Part shown: piece after piece, positions 51,930-60,177 of the stretch
Numbering within the stretch: position 1 is the stretch's first letter
How the letters are laid out: each line of letters begins with the position of its first letter
Assembly: GCF_004320525.1 (NCBI RefSeq)
Contig: NZ_SIHX01000006.1
Span: forward strand, 124,001 to 188,000
From: Arthrobacter sp. S39
GTDB lineage: Bacteria > Actinomycetota > Actinomycetes > Actinomycetales > Micrococcaceae
Direction: 5' to 3'
Length of the DNA stretch: 64,000 nt
Made by a program: the position numbers and the translations under genes
The notes under the pieces: model-generated
Databases searched by the model: none
Told to the model about the DNA's origin: nothing
Seen by the model: only the letters and a program-made list of their open reading frames with translations

Positions 51930-53107
51930 TCGGAGAACTCGGACGCCGCTCGGCCGCGGCCCTCCTCACCCATTCCGCCCTGATCCAGGCGGTCACCTTC
52001 CTGGTCCGTCCGGCCGCCACCTACCGGGCGCTGGAGTTGGACGTTCCAGGTTTCGCATTGGGCCTCCTCGCCGCCAGCTACGCCGTCTTTCCCCTGTTGC
52101 TCGCCGTCCCCACGGGCGGACTGGTGGACCGCCTGGGTGAGCGCAGGCTGATGGCGATCGGATCCGCCGTCGTTCTTGCCTGCTCCGTCTTTTTGCTGCT
52201 GTGGGGATCGTCGATCGTGGCACTGGTCATCGGAACCGCGTTCCTCGGTGCCGGCCAGCTTGCCTGCGTGGTGGGGCAGCAGGCCGTGGTGGCCAACAAC
52301 GCTGCCTCCTCCAGGATGGACTCTGCCTTCGGCTACCTGACCTTCGCGGCCTCGCTGGGGCAGGCCCTGGGGCCGTTGGCGATTTCCCTGGTGGGAGGCG
52401 CCTCGGTCCGCCCCGACACCCAGGCGATCTTCTTCCTCTCCGCCTGCATGAGCCTGGTGCTTTTCGTGACCACGTTCGGCGTCTCGGCCAAAGTCAGCGG
52501 CGGCAAAAGGAAGGCAGCTGCGGGCGACAGTGGCGGCCAGGGCGGCGTTGTTTCGCTGCTGAGGACACCCGGTGTCGCACGGGCGTTGGCCACCAGCGCC
52601 ACCGTCCTGGCCGTGGTGGACCTGACCATGGTCTACCTCCCCGCGCTCGGATCCGAGCGCGGGCTCACTGCGGCAACGGTGGGCCTGCTGCTCACCACCC
52701 GCGCCGTGTTCTCCATGGTCTCCCGGCTCCTGCTGGGCCAGATGGCCCGGAAGCTAGGGCGCATGCGGTTGCTGGTGTTCAGCCTGGCGTTGTCCACGGC
52801 AGCCCTTTCCGCGGCCGCGCTTCCCATGCCGGTATGGCTGCTGTTTGTGGTCATGGCTGTCCTGGGTCTGGGGCTCGGCATCGGCCAGCCCCTCACCATG
52901 TCCTGGCTTTCGGCACAGGCCCCGGCGGGGCAGCGCGGCCGGGCCCTGGCCCTGCGGCTGGCCGGCAACAGGGTAGGCCAGGTGGTGCTGCCCAGCGCCA
53001 TCGGCGTCGCGGCGGCAGGGCTTGGCGCAGGAGGAGTCTTCCTGGCGTCGGCAGTGGTGGTGGGCGGGACGCTCCTGCTGCTGCGCGGTGTGCGCCTGGA
53101 CGGGTAG
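51926..53107 (+). CDS. MFS transporter
   Basis: A 393-residue twelve-helix carrier. Motif A is present as GGLVDRLGERRLMAIGSA and repeats in half 2 as GQMARKLGRMRLLVFSLA. The central loop (KVSGGKRKAAAGDSGGQGG) is short and basic. It is translationally coupled to its GntR regulator, a layout typical of inducible exporters or importers of small acids or drugs. The substrate is unknown. Confidence 0.9.
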   Translation: MIGELGRRSAAALLTHSALIQAVTFLVRPAATYRALELDVPGFALGLLAASYAVFPLLLAVPTGGLVDRLGERRLMAIGSAVVLACSVFLLLWGSSIVALVIGTAFLGAGQLACVVGQQAVVANNAASSRMDSAFGYLTFAASLGQALGPLAISLVGGASVRPDTQAIFFLSACMSLVLFVTTFGVSAKVSGGKRKAAAGDSGGQGGVVSLLRTPGVARALATSATVLAVVDLTMVYLPALGSERGLTAATVGLLLTTRAVFSMVSRLLLGQMARKLGRMRLLVFSLALSTAALSAAALPMPVWLLFVVMAVLGLGLGIGQPLTMSWLSAQAPAGQRGRALALRLAGNRVGQVVLPSAIGVAAAGLGAGGVFLASAVVVGGTLLLLRGVRLDG

Positions 53108-53144
53108 GTCCCTCACCCCACCCGGGACCCCGGGACGCCGCCGG

Positions 53145-54068
53145 TCAGGATGCGGAGCGCGTGTCGAACGCTGCAGCCGACTCCCGGAGGAGGCGTGCAA
53201 CGGTGTCCACCGGCGTGCTGGGTGACCGTCGCCGATCGAACCGTCGCAGCACGATCCGCCGCGTCCCGAGTCCGGGGACGTCCAGGACGTCGACCCCGTC
53301 GTGGGCGACGCCGCTCAACGCCAGGGTGGGCACGATCGCAATCCCCTCGCCCGCAGCGACGAGGGCGAGGGCAGTGAGCGTTTCCTGGTATTGATGCACG
53401 GTTTCCATCTGTGCGCCCGTTGACTGGCGGAGCCGGCCGAGCACCGCGGAGTTGGCGGCTATGGGGTCGACGCCGAGCCAGGGAAGCGGCAGCCGGGCAA
53501 GGTCGATGTTCTCGGTACTGAGCAGGGCGCCGGCGGGAACCACCAGTTTCCATGGCTCGTCCAGCAGGGGCTCCTCGGTCATTCCGGCGGAAAGCGAACG
53601 CTGTTCGGCTGTCGTCGAATCGAGCTCCACCACGACGGCGTCGAGTTGGCGCTGGCGGAGCAGCCGCATCAGGGCAGGGAAGTCGTCTTCGACGATCCGG
53701 ATCTGCAATTGCGGGTACTGGGAGCGCCACTCCGGCAGGCGTGGGATCAGCACCGTCCGAACGAAGCTGGTGAATCCGCCCACGCGTACGACCCCTGCAA
53801 TCTTGGCCCCGCCTTCGATGCGGGCGCGGGCGACGCTGAGTGCGCGTTCAATCTCCTCGCCTGCCTCCGCCACTGCCAGTCCGGCAGGTGTCAAAACTGA
53901 GCCTTTGGGCGTGCGCACCACCATGGCGTGGCCCGTCTCGTCCTCCAATTTGCTGAGCTGCTGTGAGACGGCCGAAGCCGTAATTCCCAGCTCGTCAGCC
54001 GCGGCGAGCACCCCGCCAGTACGGGCAACCGCAAGAAGAACGCGCAGTCTGCGCGGATCGATATCCAT
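53145..54068 (-). CDS. LysR family transcriptional regulator
   Basis: A 307-residue LysR-type protein. The helix-turn-helix reads DELGITASAVSQQLSKLEDE (about residues 24-43), followed by the linker helix and a two-lobe effector domain (VRVGGFTSFVRTVLIPRLPE; VAAGEGIAIVPTLAL). It is divergent from the CBU_0592 membrane-protein gene and convergent with the MFS gene. The upstream gap contains GTTAAGTAGTTCTAAAC (about 54068-54084), an imperfect inverted repeat that could be its T-N11-A site. Confidence 0.92.
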   Translation of the reverse strand: MDIDPRRLRVLLAVARTGGVLAAADELGITASAVSQQLSKLEDETGHAMVVRTPKGSVLTPAGLAVAEAGEEIERALSVARARIEGGAKIAGVVRVGGFTSFVRTVLIPRLPEWRSQYPQLQIRIVEDDFPALMRLLRQRQLDAVVVELDSTTAEQRSLSAGMTEEPLLDEPWKLVVPAGALLSTENIDLARLPLPWLGVDPIAANSAVLGRLRQSTGAQMETVHQYQETLTALALVAAGEGIAIVPTLALSGVAHDGVDVLDVPGLGTRRIVLRRFDRRRSPSTPVDTVARLLRESAAAFDTRSAS

Positions 54069-54263
54069 GTTAAGTAGTTCTAAACCAGACCTTCAGTGAA
54101 ATGCAATTGCCCTAAAGGTGTTTCGTGCTCATAATTGCTGTTAAACCGGAAATGCCCGGCGGAAGAATCCAGGCAAACGCCTCTTCCGAACCACCTACAT
54201 ATAGCCCGCCATCAACACTCCGCCCGGCGGAAGACAGCCGGGCATCACCTCTGAAAGGACATC

Positions 54264-54689
54264 ATGGAACTGCTGTGGGAAATCGCAGGTTGGTCGGGGG
54301 CAGTTCTGATCCTGTCGGCATACCTGTCTGTTTCCATGGGTTGGTTGAAGGCCGGCATGAGCTTCCAGGTGGCCAACCTCATCGGTGCCTGTGCCTTCAT
54401 CGTCAACGGTGCGGTCCACGAAGCATGGCCCTCAGTGGTCACGAACGTGGCCTGGTGCCTGATCTCGGGCATCGCGATCCTTCGTATGCGCGCCACGAGC
54501 CAGGCGCCCGCAGCTGCAGCCGAAGTTCCGCAGGTGCAATTTCCCGGCGTCCCTGACACCACCGGCCAGATCGCTGTTGTGGAGGCCCTTACGTCAGCCG
54601 TCCACGGCGACGTCGCCGGGCGGGCGGCTGAGTGCCAGGCCAGCCTGCGTGAAGCGCGGGCGGCGGTGCCGGCGGCCCGGATGTCCTGA
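54264..54689 (+). CDS. CBU_0592-family membrane protein
   Basis: A 141-residue small membrane protein. Three hydrophobic segments with the family phrases IAGWSGAVLILSAYLSVSMG, FQVANLIGACAFIVNGAVHE and AWPSVVTNVAWCLISGIAIL match the CBU_0592-like domain (G-W-x-G-A…A-Y…N-x-x-G…P…N-x-x-W). The C-terminal 50 residues form an Ala-rich, soluble tail. ATG 54264 follows GAAAGGAC. Function is unknown; it is divergent from the LysR gene. Confidence 0.8.
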   Translation: MELLWEIAGWSGAVLILSAYLSVSMGWLKAGMSFQVANLIGACAFIVNGAVHEAWPSVVTNVAWCLISGIAILRMRATSQAPAAAAEVPQVQFPGVPDTTGQIAVVEALTSAVHGDVAGRAAECQASLREARAAVPAARMS

Positions 54690-54700
54690 GCTGGGCGCGG

Positions 54701-55753
54701 TCAGATCCCCGGCACGCACTTTCCGGTTCCCAACAGCGCCAGGCCTGCGCGGTCCCCGGCCCCGAAGTCCAGTTGCCCGCTGTTTTCTTCGTACATCAGC
54801 TGCGTGGGATCGTTGACGTGGTCCAGCCCCACCACGTGCGCCAACTCGTGCATGATGATGGCCCGGACCAGGGCCGGCCCCTCAGGATAGGCCAGGGTTT
54901 CTGTCAGCCCTGGCGCATCGAGCTGCACTTGGCCGGTGACGTAGACGTACGGTTCGCCCGGAACCCGGATCGCGGAGCTGCCGCCGGTTCCGGCAACTCT
55001 TCCGGCCAGCTCCGTGGCTTCTTCAGGCGTGGACCAGGCAATCAGGATTGGCGCCCACTTCCTGCCGTAGCGGTCTGGTTGGTACGCCTCGCGATCCTCT
55101 GAGGGTGCTTCGGTTGTGGTCCCGTCGTACACGAACTGCAGTCCGGTGGCCGCGGACACCGCCGCTACGGACTCCTGAACGAGCTGATCCGTGCCCGCCG
55201 GCGCCAAGTCCGGCCGGACTACGTAGTGCACTGGCCGGCACGGGTCGTAGGCAACAAACGGCTGGTCCGCGTCGGGTGACTCCTGCATGACATATGCGGT
55301 TGATCCGGTGGCGGCAGGCGGGATGCCCAGGGGAGAGGAAGCGGCTTCAAAACCTGGTGGCGGGACCTCAGAGCCGGGCAGGTAGGGCCGCGCCGCCGAC
55401 ATCACGTACCGTTCGAACAGGGTCGGCGTGAAGTAGAGCCCGACGACAAGTGCGATGCCCAGCACGGTGGCCGACCGCGCTGTCCACTTGCGGGTCCGGG
55501 CCGGTCGTGTGCGGCGAAATCTCCGCTTCCTTCCGAACGGTGGGGCAGGAGCGGCACGCCACGGCTCAGGATCCTGAAGCTTGCCGATTGCCTCATCAAT
55601 AGCCCACTGCGGGATACGTCCGCTCGGCGAGCGCCGGACTCCGGGGATGTCCCGCCCGTCCTCAGGCATTCCGAAGTCCTTGCTGCCAAAATCTGATGCC
55701 ACTAGCGCCCCTATGCCCCCAAACCCATCTCCTTCGATGGCTTCGCTCAGCAT
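54701..55753 (-). CDS. Membrane-anchored matrixin-type zinc metalloprotease
   Basis: A protein of up to 350 residues; an in-frame ATG at 55669 with AAGGA seven nt upstream is the better start (about 322 residues). The N-terminal part is cytosolic and Arg-rich (FGRKRRFRRTRPARTRKW), then one membrane helix (SATVLGIALVVGLYFTPTLF). The exported catalytic domain ends in the metzincin motif HELAHVVGLDHV (HExxHxxGxxH) with a following Met (NDPTQLMYEENSG, Met-turn). The family cleaves proteins outside the cell; the target is unknown. Confidence 0.88.
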   Translation of the reverse strand: MLSEAIEGDGFGGIGALVASDFGSKDFGMPEDGRDIPGVRRSPSGRIPQWAIDEAIGKLQDPEPWRAAPAPPFGRKRRFRRTRPARTRKWTARSATVLGIALVVGLYFTPTLFERYVMSAARPYLPGSEVPPPGFEAASSPLGIPPAATGSTAYVMQESPDADQPFVAYDPCRPVHYVVRPDLAPAGTDQLVQESVAAVSAATGLQFVYDGTTTEAPSEDREAYQPDRYGRKWAPILIAWSTPEEATELAGRVAGTGGSSAIRVPGEPYVYVTGQVQLDAPGLTETLAYPEGPALVRAIIMHELAHVVGLDHVNDPTQLMYEENSGQLDFGAGDRAGLALLGTGKCVPGI

Positions 55754-55814
55754 AGTGGCCGGTTTTCCCGCCCGCTATGGACGCGGCGGCAGAAGTTCCA
55801 ACACAGGCGGGCGG

Positions 55815-55841
55815 ACGACGGCGGGCGCCTCCCGCCGTCGT
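55815..55841. repeat. GACGGCGGG hairpin family member in the protease/XRE divergent gap
   Basis: ACGACGGCGGG, loop CGCCT, CCCGCCGTCGT form an 11-bp stem. The core is shared with the terminators at 50364, 57774, 62491 and 63794. Here it lies in the 5' gap between divergently transcribed genes, not after a stop codon, so it behaves like a dispersed repeat and not simply a terminator. Confidence 0.65.
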
Positions 55842-55938
55842 TCCCTTCCTTTCCTTCCGGCTGCTTCTGAATCCGGCACAGCTGGGGGTGTCTGGCAGAC
55901 ACTGCCGCCGGCCAATCAGTCTGCGTACCGTGGAACTC

Positions 55939-56889
55939 GTGGACAGAAAAGAAGAGATCCGTGAGTTCCTGATCTCGCGCCGGGCGAAGGTCAGCCCGGA
56001 GCAGGCCGGGATCCCCAGCTATGGGGAACTGCGGCGTGTGCCGGGGCTGCGCCGTGAGGAAGTGGCGCAACTCGCGGGCGTGAGTACGGACTATTACACC
56101 CGGCTGGAACGCGGAAGCCTCCGCGGTGTCTCCGACGCCGTGCTCGAGGCTGTGGCCTCGGCCCTCCGGCTGGACGAGGCCGAGCGGGCGCACCTGCTGG
56201 ACCTGGCGCGGACGGCCAACACGCCGTCGGGCCGGACGCCGCGCCGTCCGACGCAGCAGCGGGTCCGTCCCGGCGTGATGCGCCTGCTGGACGGGATGAC
56301 CGGAGCGGCCGCCTTGGTGCAGAACGGCCGCGGCGACGTGCTCGCCGCCAACATGCTGGGACGGGCCCTGTACTCGGAGGTATTTAACTCGGCCGTGTCG
56401 TCGGGGCGGGATGTTCGGGGCCGGCTGCCGAATCAGGCCCGCTACGTTTTCCTCGATCCGCGCGCAGGGGACTTCTACCCTGACTGGAACGCGGTCGCGG
56501 CCATCTCGGTGGCGATGCTGCGCCTGGAATCCGGCCGGAATCCCCACGACCGGGCACTGAATGAGCTGGTTGGCGAGCTGAGTACGGGCAGCGGCCTGTT
56601 CGCGGCGCTGTGGGCCGGGCACGATGTCCGGATCCACACCACGGGAACCAAGCGCTTCCACCACCCGGTGGCCGGCGACCTGTCCCTGCAGTACGAAACG
56701 CTGGATCTCCCGGGCGACGAAGGACAGTTCGTGTTCACCTTCACCGCCGAGCCGGGCTCCGCGTCCGAGAACGCGCTGGCCTTCCTCGCCAGCTGGGCCG
56801 CATCGCCACCCGAAACAACCACCGCCCCCGTGCGCTCCCACGCGCAGCCGGGCCGCAACCCAGGAAAGACAGAACCCTCCCATGACTGA
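55939..56889 (+). CDS. XRE family regulator with MmyB-like ligand domain
   Basis: A protein of about 316 residues from GTG 55939; upstream sequence in frame crosses a hairpin and is not protein-like. The XRE helix-turn-helix is RREEVAQLAGVSTDYYTRLE (about residues 35-54) with the following RGSLRGVSDAVLEAVASAL. The C-terminal MmyB-like PAS-type domain has LVQNGRGDVLAANMLGRALY and FHHPVAGDLSLQYETLDLPG. It overlaps the SDR gene by 8 nt; regulator-plus-SDR pairs of this type are common, and the SDR is its likely target. Confidence 0.9.
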   Translation: MDRKEEIREFLISRRAKVSPEQAGIPSYGELRRVPGLRREEVAQLAGVSTDYYTRLERGSLRGVSDAVLEAVASALRLDEAERAHLLDLARTANTPSGRTPRRPTQQRVRPGVMRLLDGMTGAAALVQNGRGDVLAANMLGRALYSEVFNSAVSSGRDVRGRLPNQARYVFLDPRAGDFYPDWNAVAAISVAMLRLESGRNPHDRALNELVGELSTGSGLFAALWAGHDVRIHTTGTKRFHHPVAGDLSLQYETLDLPGDEGQFVFTFTAEPGSASENALAFLASWAASPPETTTAPVRSHAQPGRNPGKTEPSHD

Positions 56890-57760
56890 ACAAAACACCG
56901 CCCTTGAACAGCCCAGCACCACCGGCAAGAAGGTCTGGTTCATCACCGGCGCCGGCCGTGGCCTGGGCACCGACATTGCCAAGGCAGCCCTCGCCGCCGG
57001 CCACGCGGTGGTCGCCACCGGCCGTAACCCGGAAAAAGTCACCCGGGCCGTCGGCGACAGCGAGGACCTCCTGGCCGTCAAGCTCGACGTCACCGATCCC
57101 GCGGACGCTGCCGCCGCCATCCAGGCAGCGGTGGACCGGTTCGGCCGGATCGATGTCCTGGTGAACAACGCCGGCAACTTCTACGCCGGGTTCTTCGAGG
57201 AAATCACCCCGGCGGACTTCCGGGCACAGATCGAAACCACCATGTTCGGACCCATCAACGTTACCCGCGCGGCCCTGCCCGTCCTGCGCGCCCAGCGCTC
57301 CGGCCTGGTGGTCACCATCTCCTCCACAGCGGGCCTGGCAGGCGGCGAGTTCCTGAGCGCCTACGCCGCGTCGAAGTTCGGCGCGGAGGGCTGGGCCGAG
57401 TCCCTGGCACCAGAGGTCGCACCCTTCGGCATCCGCTCCATGATCGTCGAACCCGGGTTCTTCCGCACCGAGCTGCTCACCCCTGAATCCACCAGCTACG
57501 CCGAATCCACCATCGGGGACTACGCCGAACGCACTGAGCAGACGGTCGCCGCTTGGCAAAGCATGAACGGCCTGCAGGGCGGGGACCCGGCCAAGCTCGC
57601 CGGCGCGCTGATCCAGCTGGCCGAACTGGACGAACCCCCGCTGCGGTTCGCCGCCGGCGCCGACGCCGTCACTACTTTCGAGACCCGGGCTGCGGCCCTC
57701 CAGACCCAGGCCAACGCCCACCGCGAACTCTCCAGCAACCTCGCCCACGGCGACGCCTGA
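56882..57760 (+). CDS. SDR family NAD(P)-dependent oxidoreductase
   Basis: A 292-residue short-chain dehydrogenase. It has the cofactor motif TGAGRGLG, NNAGNFYAG, catalytic Ser in TISSTAGLAGG, Tyr-Lys in AYAASKFG, and PGFFRTELL. The C-terminal 80 residues follow the 'oxidoreductase with AhpC-like extension' length class, not FabG. ATG 56882 lies inside the XRE gene end (8-nt overlap). It is followed directly by a GACGGCGGG terminator. Confidence 0.92.
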   Translation: MTEQNTALEQPSTTGKKVWFITGAGRGLGTDIAKAALAAGHAVVATGRNPEKVTRAVGDSEDLLAVKLDVTDPADAAAAIQAAVDRFGRIDVLVNNAGNFYAGFFEEITPADFRAQIETTMFGPINVTRAALPVLRAQRSGLVVTISSTAGLAGGEFLSAYAASKFGAEGWAESLAPEVAPFGIRSMIVEPGFFRTELLTPESTSYAESTIGDYAERTEQTVAAWQSMNGLQGGDPAKLAGALIQLAELDEPPLRFAAGADAVTTFETRAAALQTQANAHRELSSNLAHGDA

Positions 57761-57773
57761 CAAAACAGAAACC

Positions 57774-57801
57774 GACGACGGCGGGACGTCCCGCCGTCGT
57801 C
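57774..57801. terminator. Terminator hairpin after the SDR (GACGGCGGG family)
   Basis: GACGACGGCGGGAC and GTCCCGCCGTCGTC form a perfect 28-bp palindrome 14 nt after the SDR stop. It lies between convergent genes (SDR plus, HhH protein minus) and so can serve both. Confidence 0.75.
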
Positions 57802-57836
57802 CGTCACCCAAGTGCCGCAAGGGGCAGCCCGCCCGC

Positions 57837-58049
57837 TCAGTCAGCGAACCGCAGCCCCTGGGCTTCGAGGGCGGCCTCCAGGATCCTGACCGCCTTGGGG
57901 CCTACGCCGTGCATGGCGAGCAGTTCGCTTCGGCTGCAGGCAGCGACCTCGGCCAGCGAGCCGATGCCCGCTGCGAGCAGTGCACTGTTCGCCGGGCGTC
58001 CGATCGGCGGAAGATCGCCGATCTGGGCAGGCGTGTCACGGGTGCTCAT
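57837..58049 (-). CDS. Helix-hairpin-helix domain protein (70 aa)
   Basis: A short protein from ATG 58049 after AAGGACAG. Two HhH-like halves are visible: IGRPANSALLAAGIGSLAEV and SELLAMHGVGPKAVRILEAA, the second with the GVGPKA hairpin that contacts the DNA backbone. It resembles stand-alone 'RNA polymerase alpha-CTD-like' or DNA-binding HhH proteins. It follows the GNAT gene by 14 nt and is probably co-transcribed with it. Confidence 0.82.
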   Translation of the reverse strand: MSTRDTPAQIGDLPPIGRPANSALLAAGIGSLAEVAACSRSELLAMHGVGPKAVRILEAALEAQGLRFAD

Positions 58050-58063
58050 ACCACTGTCCTTTC

Positions 58064-58537
58064 TTAGAGGCGGAGTTCCATAAAAACGCTGTTTGGATCC
58101 ATGACGTAATCGGCGAAGGGCGGGCACTCGGTGAAACCATGGCGGGCATACAGGCGCCGCGCCGGAGCAAAGTAGTCCTCGGTTCCGGTCTCAAGGTAGA
58201 GGCGCTCAAGATTGCGGGCCCGGGCGTCGTCGAGGATGTGCCGGAGCATAAGCGTGGCCACGCCCCGCCCCCGTGCTTCTGCCGTCGTGCGCATGGACTT
58301 TATCTCGCCGTGTCCAGGGGACCCGGGCGGGGAGTCCAGGATCTTGAGTGCGCCGCACCCCAGCAGGCCGCCGGCCTCGCGGGCCGTCCAAAACGTGATT
58401 GAGGGCGCGGACAGCGCCGAGTGGTCCAGCGCGTGGACGCTTTCGGCCGGCGACGTGGCGAACATGTCCGCCAGGTGTTCGCTCAGGAGCTGATGGACGT
58501 CTTGGTGTGTGGGATCGTCCCGATCAATGGAAATCAT
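58064..58537 (-). CDS. GNAT family N-acetyltransferase
   Basis: A 157-residue single GNAT domain. The acetyl-CoA-binding motif A is EIKSMRTTAEARGRGVATLM, with RGRGVA as the Q/R-x-x-G-x-A loop; the later strand YLETGTEDYFAPARRLYARHG is the usual motif B. The ordering GEIKSM…GRGVA…LETG…FYxxxGF matches the YhbS/PhnO-type acetyltransferases. The acceptor is unknown. Confidence 0.9.
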   Translation of the reverse strand: MISIDRDDPTHQDVHQLLSEHLADMFATSPAESVHALDHSALSAPSITFWTAREAGGLLGCGALKILDSPPGSPGHGEIKSMRTTAEARGRGVATLMLRHILDDARARNLERLYLETGTEDYFAPARRLYARHGFTECPPFADYVMDPNSVFMELRL

Positions 58538-58555
58538 CGCCTTAAAGGTATGCCA

Positions 58556-58587
58556 AAAGGCAGGACCCGTTGCGGAGTCCTGCCTTT
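58556..58587 (-). terminator. Hairpin between transporter 3' end and GNAT
   Basis: AAAGGCAGGAC pairs with GTCCTGCCTTT around a 10-nt loop, an 11-bp stem 140 nt past the transporter stop. It is just upstream of the GNAT start on the minus strand, so it insulates the two genes. Confidence 0.65.
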
Positions 58588-58606
58588 GACGCCTCGGGAT
58601 GTGCGC

Positions 58607-58651
58607 TCCTGCGCCCGTCTCTCGGGCTGCCTGTTGCGATGGAGTGCAGGA
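58607..58651 (-). ncRNA. Conserved structured element, copy B
   Basis: A 45-nt stretch bounded by TCCTGC and GCAGGA (stem extendable to CGCTCCTGC/GCAGGAGCG, 58604-58654), with an inner CCCG-TCTCT-CGGG hairpin and TGTTGCGA. It nearly matches 44593-44636. It lies 76 nt past the stop of the minus-strand transporter gene. Confidence 0.5.
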
Positions 58652-58726
58652 GCGGCTCCCGTGCCCGCCGGACCTGTGCCGGCAGTTTTTGGGCCGCGCG
58701 GTTTCAGTCCGCCGCTGCGGGAGAAC

Positions 58727-60166
58727 TCACATGATGCCCGTGGGTACGAGCAGGACCCAGGCCAGGGCCGGCGCCGCCAGCACCACGCCGCCGGCGTACA
58801 TCATCAGCTGCTTGTAGACGCGCTGGCGGTCGTCCTCGCGGGCGTTGGCCACTACCAGGGCGCCGTCCGTGGAGAAGGGCGAGACGTCCACAACGGTTGC
58901 GGCGATGGCCAGGGCGGCCACCGTTCCGGAGGCACTCAGCGAGCTGGTGGCCAACAGCGGACCCGCAAGCGGGATGAACGCGGTGAGCAGCGCCGTCGAG
59001 GACGCGAAGGCTGAACCGACGCCGATCACGTAGCAGAGGACCAGTGCCACCAGCAGCGGTGCACCAAGCGCCAGCGCCTGCTCGGCGAGGGTGTCGATAA
59101 CGCCCACGTGCTGGAGGAGGGAGACGTACGTGATCATGCCGGCGACGAGCAGGACAGTGGACCAAGAGACTCCGCCGATGAAGGTCCGGTGTTCCTTGAT
59201 GTTGACCAGCGCCAGGAGGAGGCCGGCGGACAGGGCCACGAAACCGATCGGCATGTGGAAGCCGAGCGCACAGACGAGCATGGCAGCGATGAGCGCCAGC
59301 GTCAGGAGCTGCTGGCCGTGGGGGCGGCCGGTGCTTGCCGAGTCAATCTCGGCAAGCTGGCCGTCGCCGTCGCGCAGCTTGCCCAGCAGGGCGAACAGCA
59401 CCACGGTCAGGACCGAAAGGATGAGGTTAATCGCGAAGCTGGCGGTGAACAGGGCGCCCTGGGAAATGGGGAAGCCGTTCTTCACTGCGATGTCGTGTAC
59501 CAGCACCCCGGCCACGGAGAGCGGGGAGAAGCCGCCGGCGTGGGCGCCGTTGATGAGGAAAGCGCCCATCACCACCGGGTGGATGCGGGACTCGTACGCC
59601 AGGCCAATGGCGGCAGGTGCCAGCAGGGCGACGGCGGCGGGGGAGAAGGTGCCCAATGCCGTGAGGGCTGCGGCCATCAGGAAAAACACCCAGGGCAGCA
59701 GGAGGGTTTTGCCCCTGACGAGGCGCACGCACGTCTGGACAATGATGTCGATGGTGCCGTTCCGCTGCGCCATGCTGAAGAAGTAGGTCACGCCGATGAT
59801 GGTGATGACGATGTTGGCGGGGAAGTCCGCGAGGATTTCCTTGTCCGTCATTCCAAGCATGAAATAGCCGACGCCGAAGGACGCCACCAGCCCCATGACG
59901 CCGATGTTCAGCGGCCATTTGGTGGCGACGACGAACATCACCACGAGGATGATGAGCGGGATGATCTGTACAGCGGTCATGCTCGGCTCCGATTCCGCGG
60001 TGGGCGCCTGGTTGAAGACGCCTCCCGCCAGAACGAGGGCAAGCAAACCCAGGAGGGTAATACCGACCACCGCCATCAGCAGGATACGGCGGCGGGCGGG
60101 ACGCGGAGACCCTTGGTCCCGGGTTTCCTCAACAGTGTCGGTGGGGCGTTGCGCAGTCTTAGGCAT
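58727..60166 (-). CDS. SLC13/MatC-type dicarboxylate permease
   Basis: A 479-residue permease of about 12 helices from ATG 60166 after GAGGAG (7-nt spacer). An N-terminal MatC_N-like part (MTAVQIIPLIILVVMFVVAT; NIGVMGLVASFGVGYFMLG) precedes the ion-transporter core (ALTALGTFSPAAVALLAPAA; INGAHAGGFSPLSVAGVLVH). Homologues carry malonate, other dicarboxylates or anions with Na+ or H+. The preceding prpF gene ends 11 nt upstream, so import of an unsaturated di- or tricarboxylate is likely. Confidence 0.85.
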   Translation of the reverse strand: MPKTAQRPTDTVEETRDQGSPRPARRRILLMAVVGITLLGLLALVLAGGVFNQAPTAESEPSMTAVQIIPLIILVVMFVVATKWPLNIGVMGLVASFGVGYFMLGMTDKEILADFPANIVITIIGVTYFFSMAQRNGTIDIIVQTCVRLVRGKTLLLPWVFFLMAAALTALGTFSPAAVALLAPAAIGLAYESRIHPVVMGAFLINGAHAGGFSPLSVAGVLVHDIAVKNGFPISQGALFTASFAINLILSVLTVVLFALLGKLRDGDGQLAEIDSASTGRPHGQQLLTLALIAAMLVCALGFHMPIGFVALSAGLLLALVNIKEHRTFIGGVSWSTVLLVAGMITYVSLLQHVGVIDTLAEQALALGAPLLVALVLCYVIGVGSAFASSTALLTAFIPLAGPLLATSSLSASGTVAALAIAATVVDVSPFSTDGALVVANAREDDRQRVYKQLMMYAGGVVLAAPALAWVLLVPTGIM

Positions 60167-60177
60167 GGCGTTACTCC

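Noticed and set aside
55747..57820. Minus-strand frames of 476 and 359 codons opposite the XRE and SDR genes
   Set aside because: No motifs and Arg/Gly-rich; the plus-strand frames show an HTH and an SDR active site.
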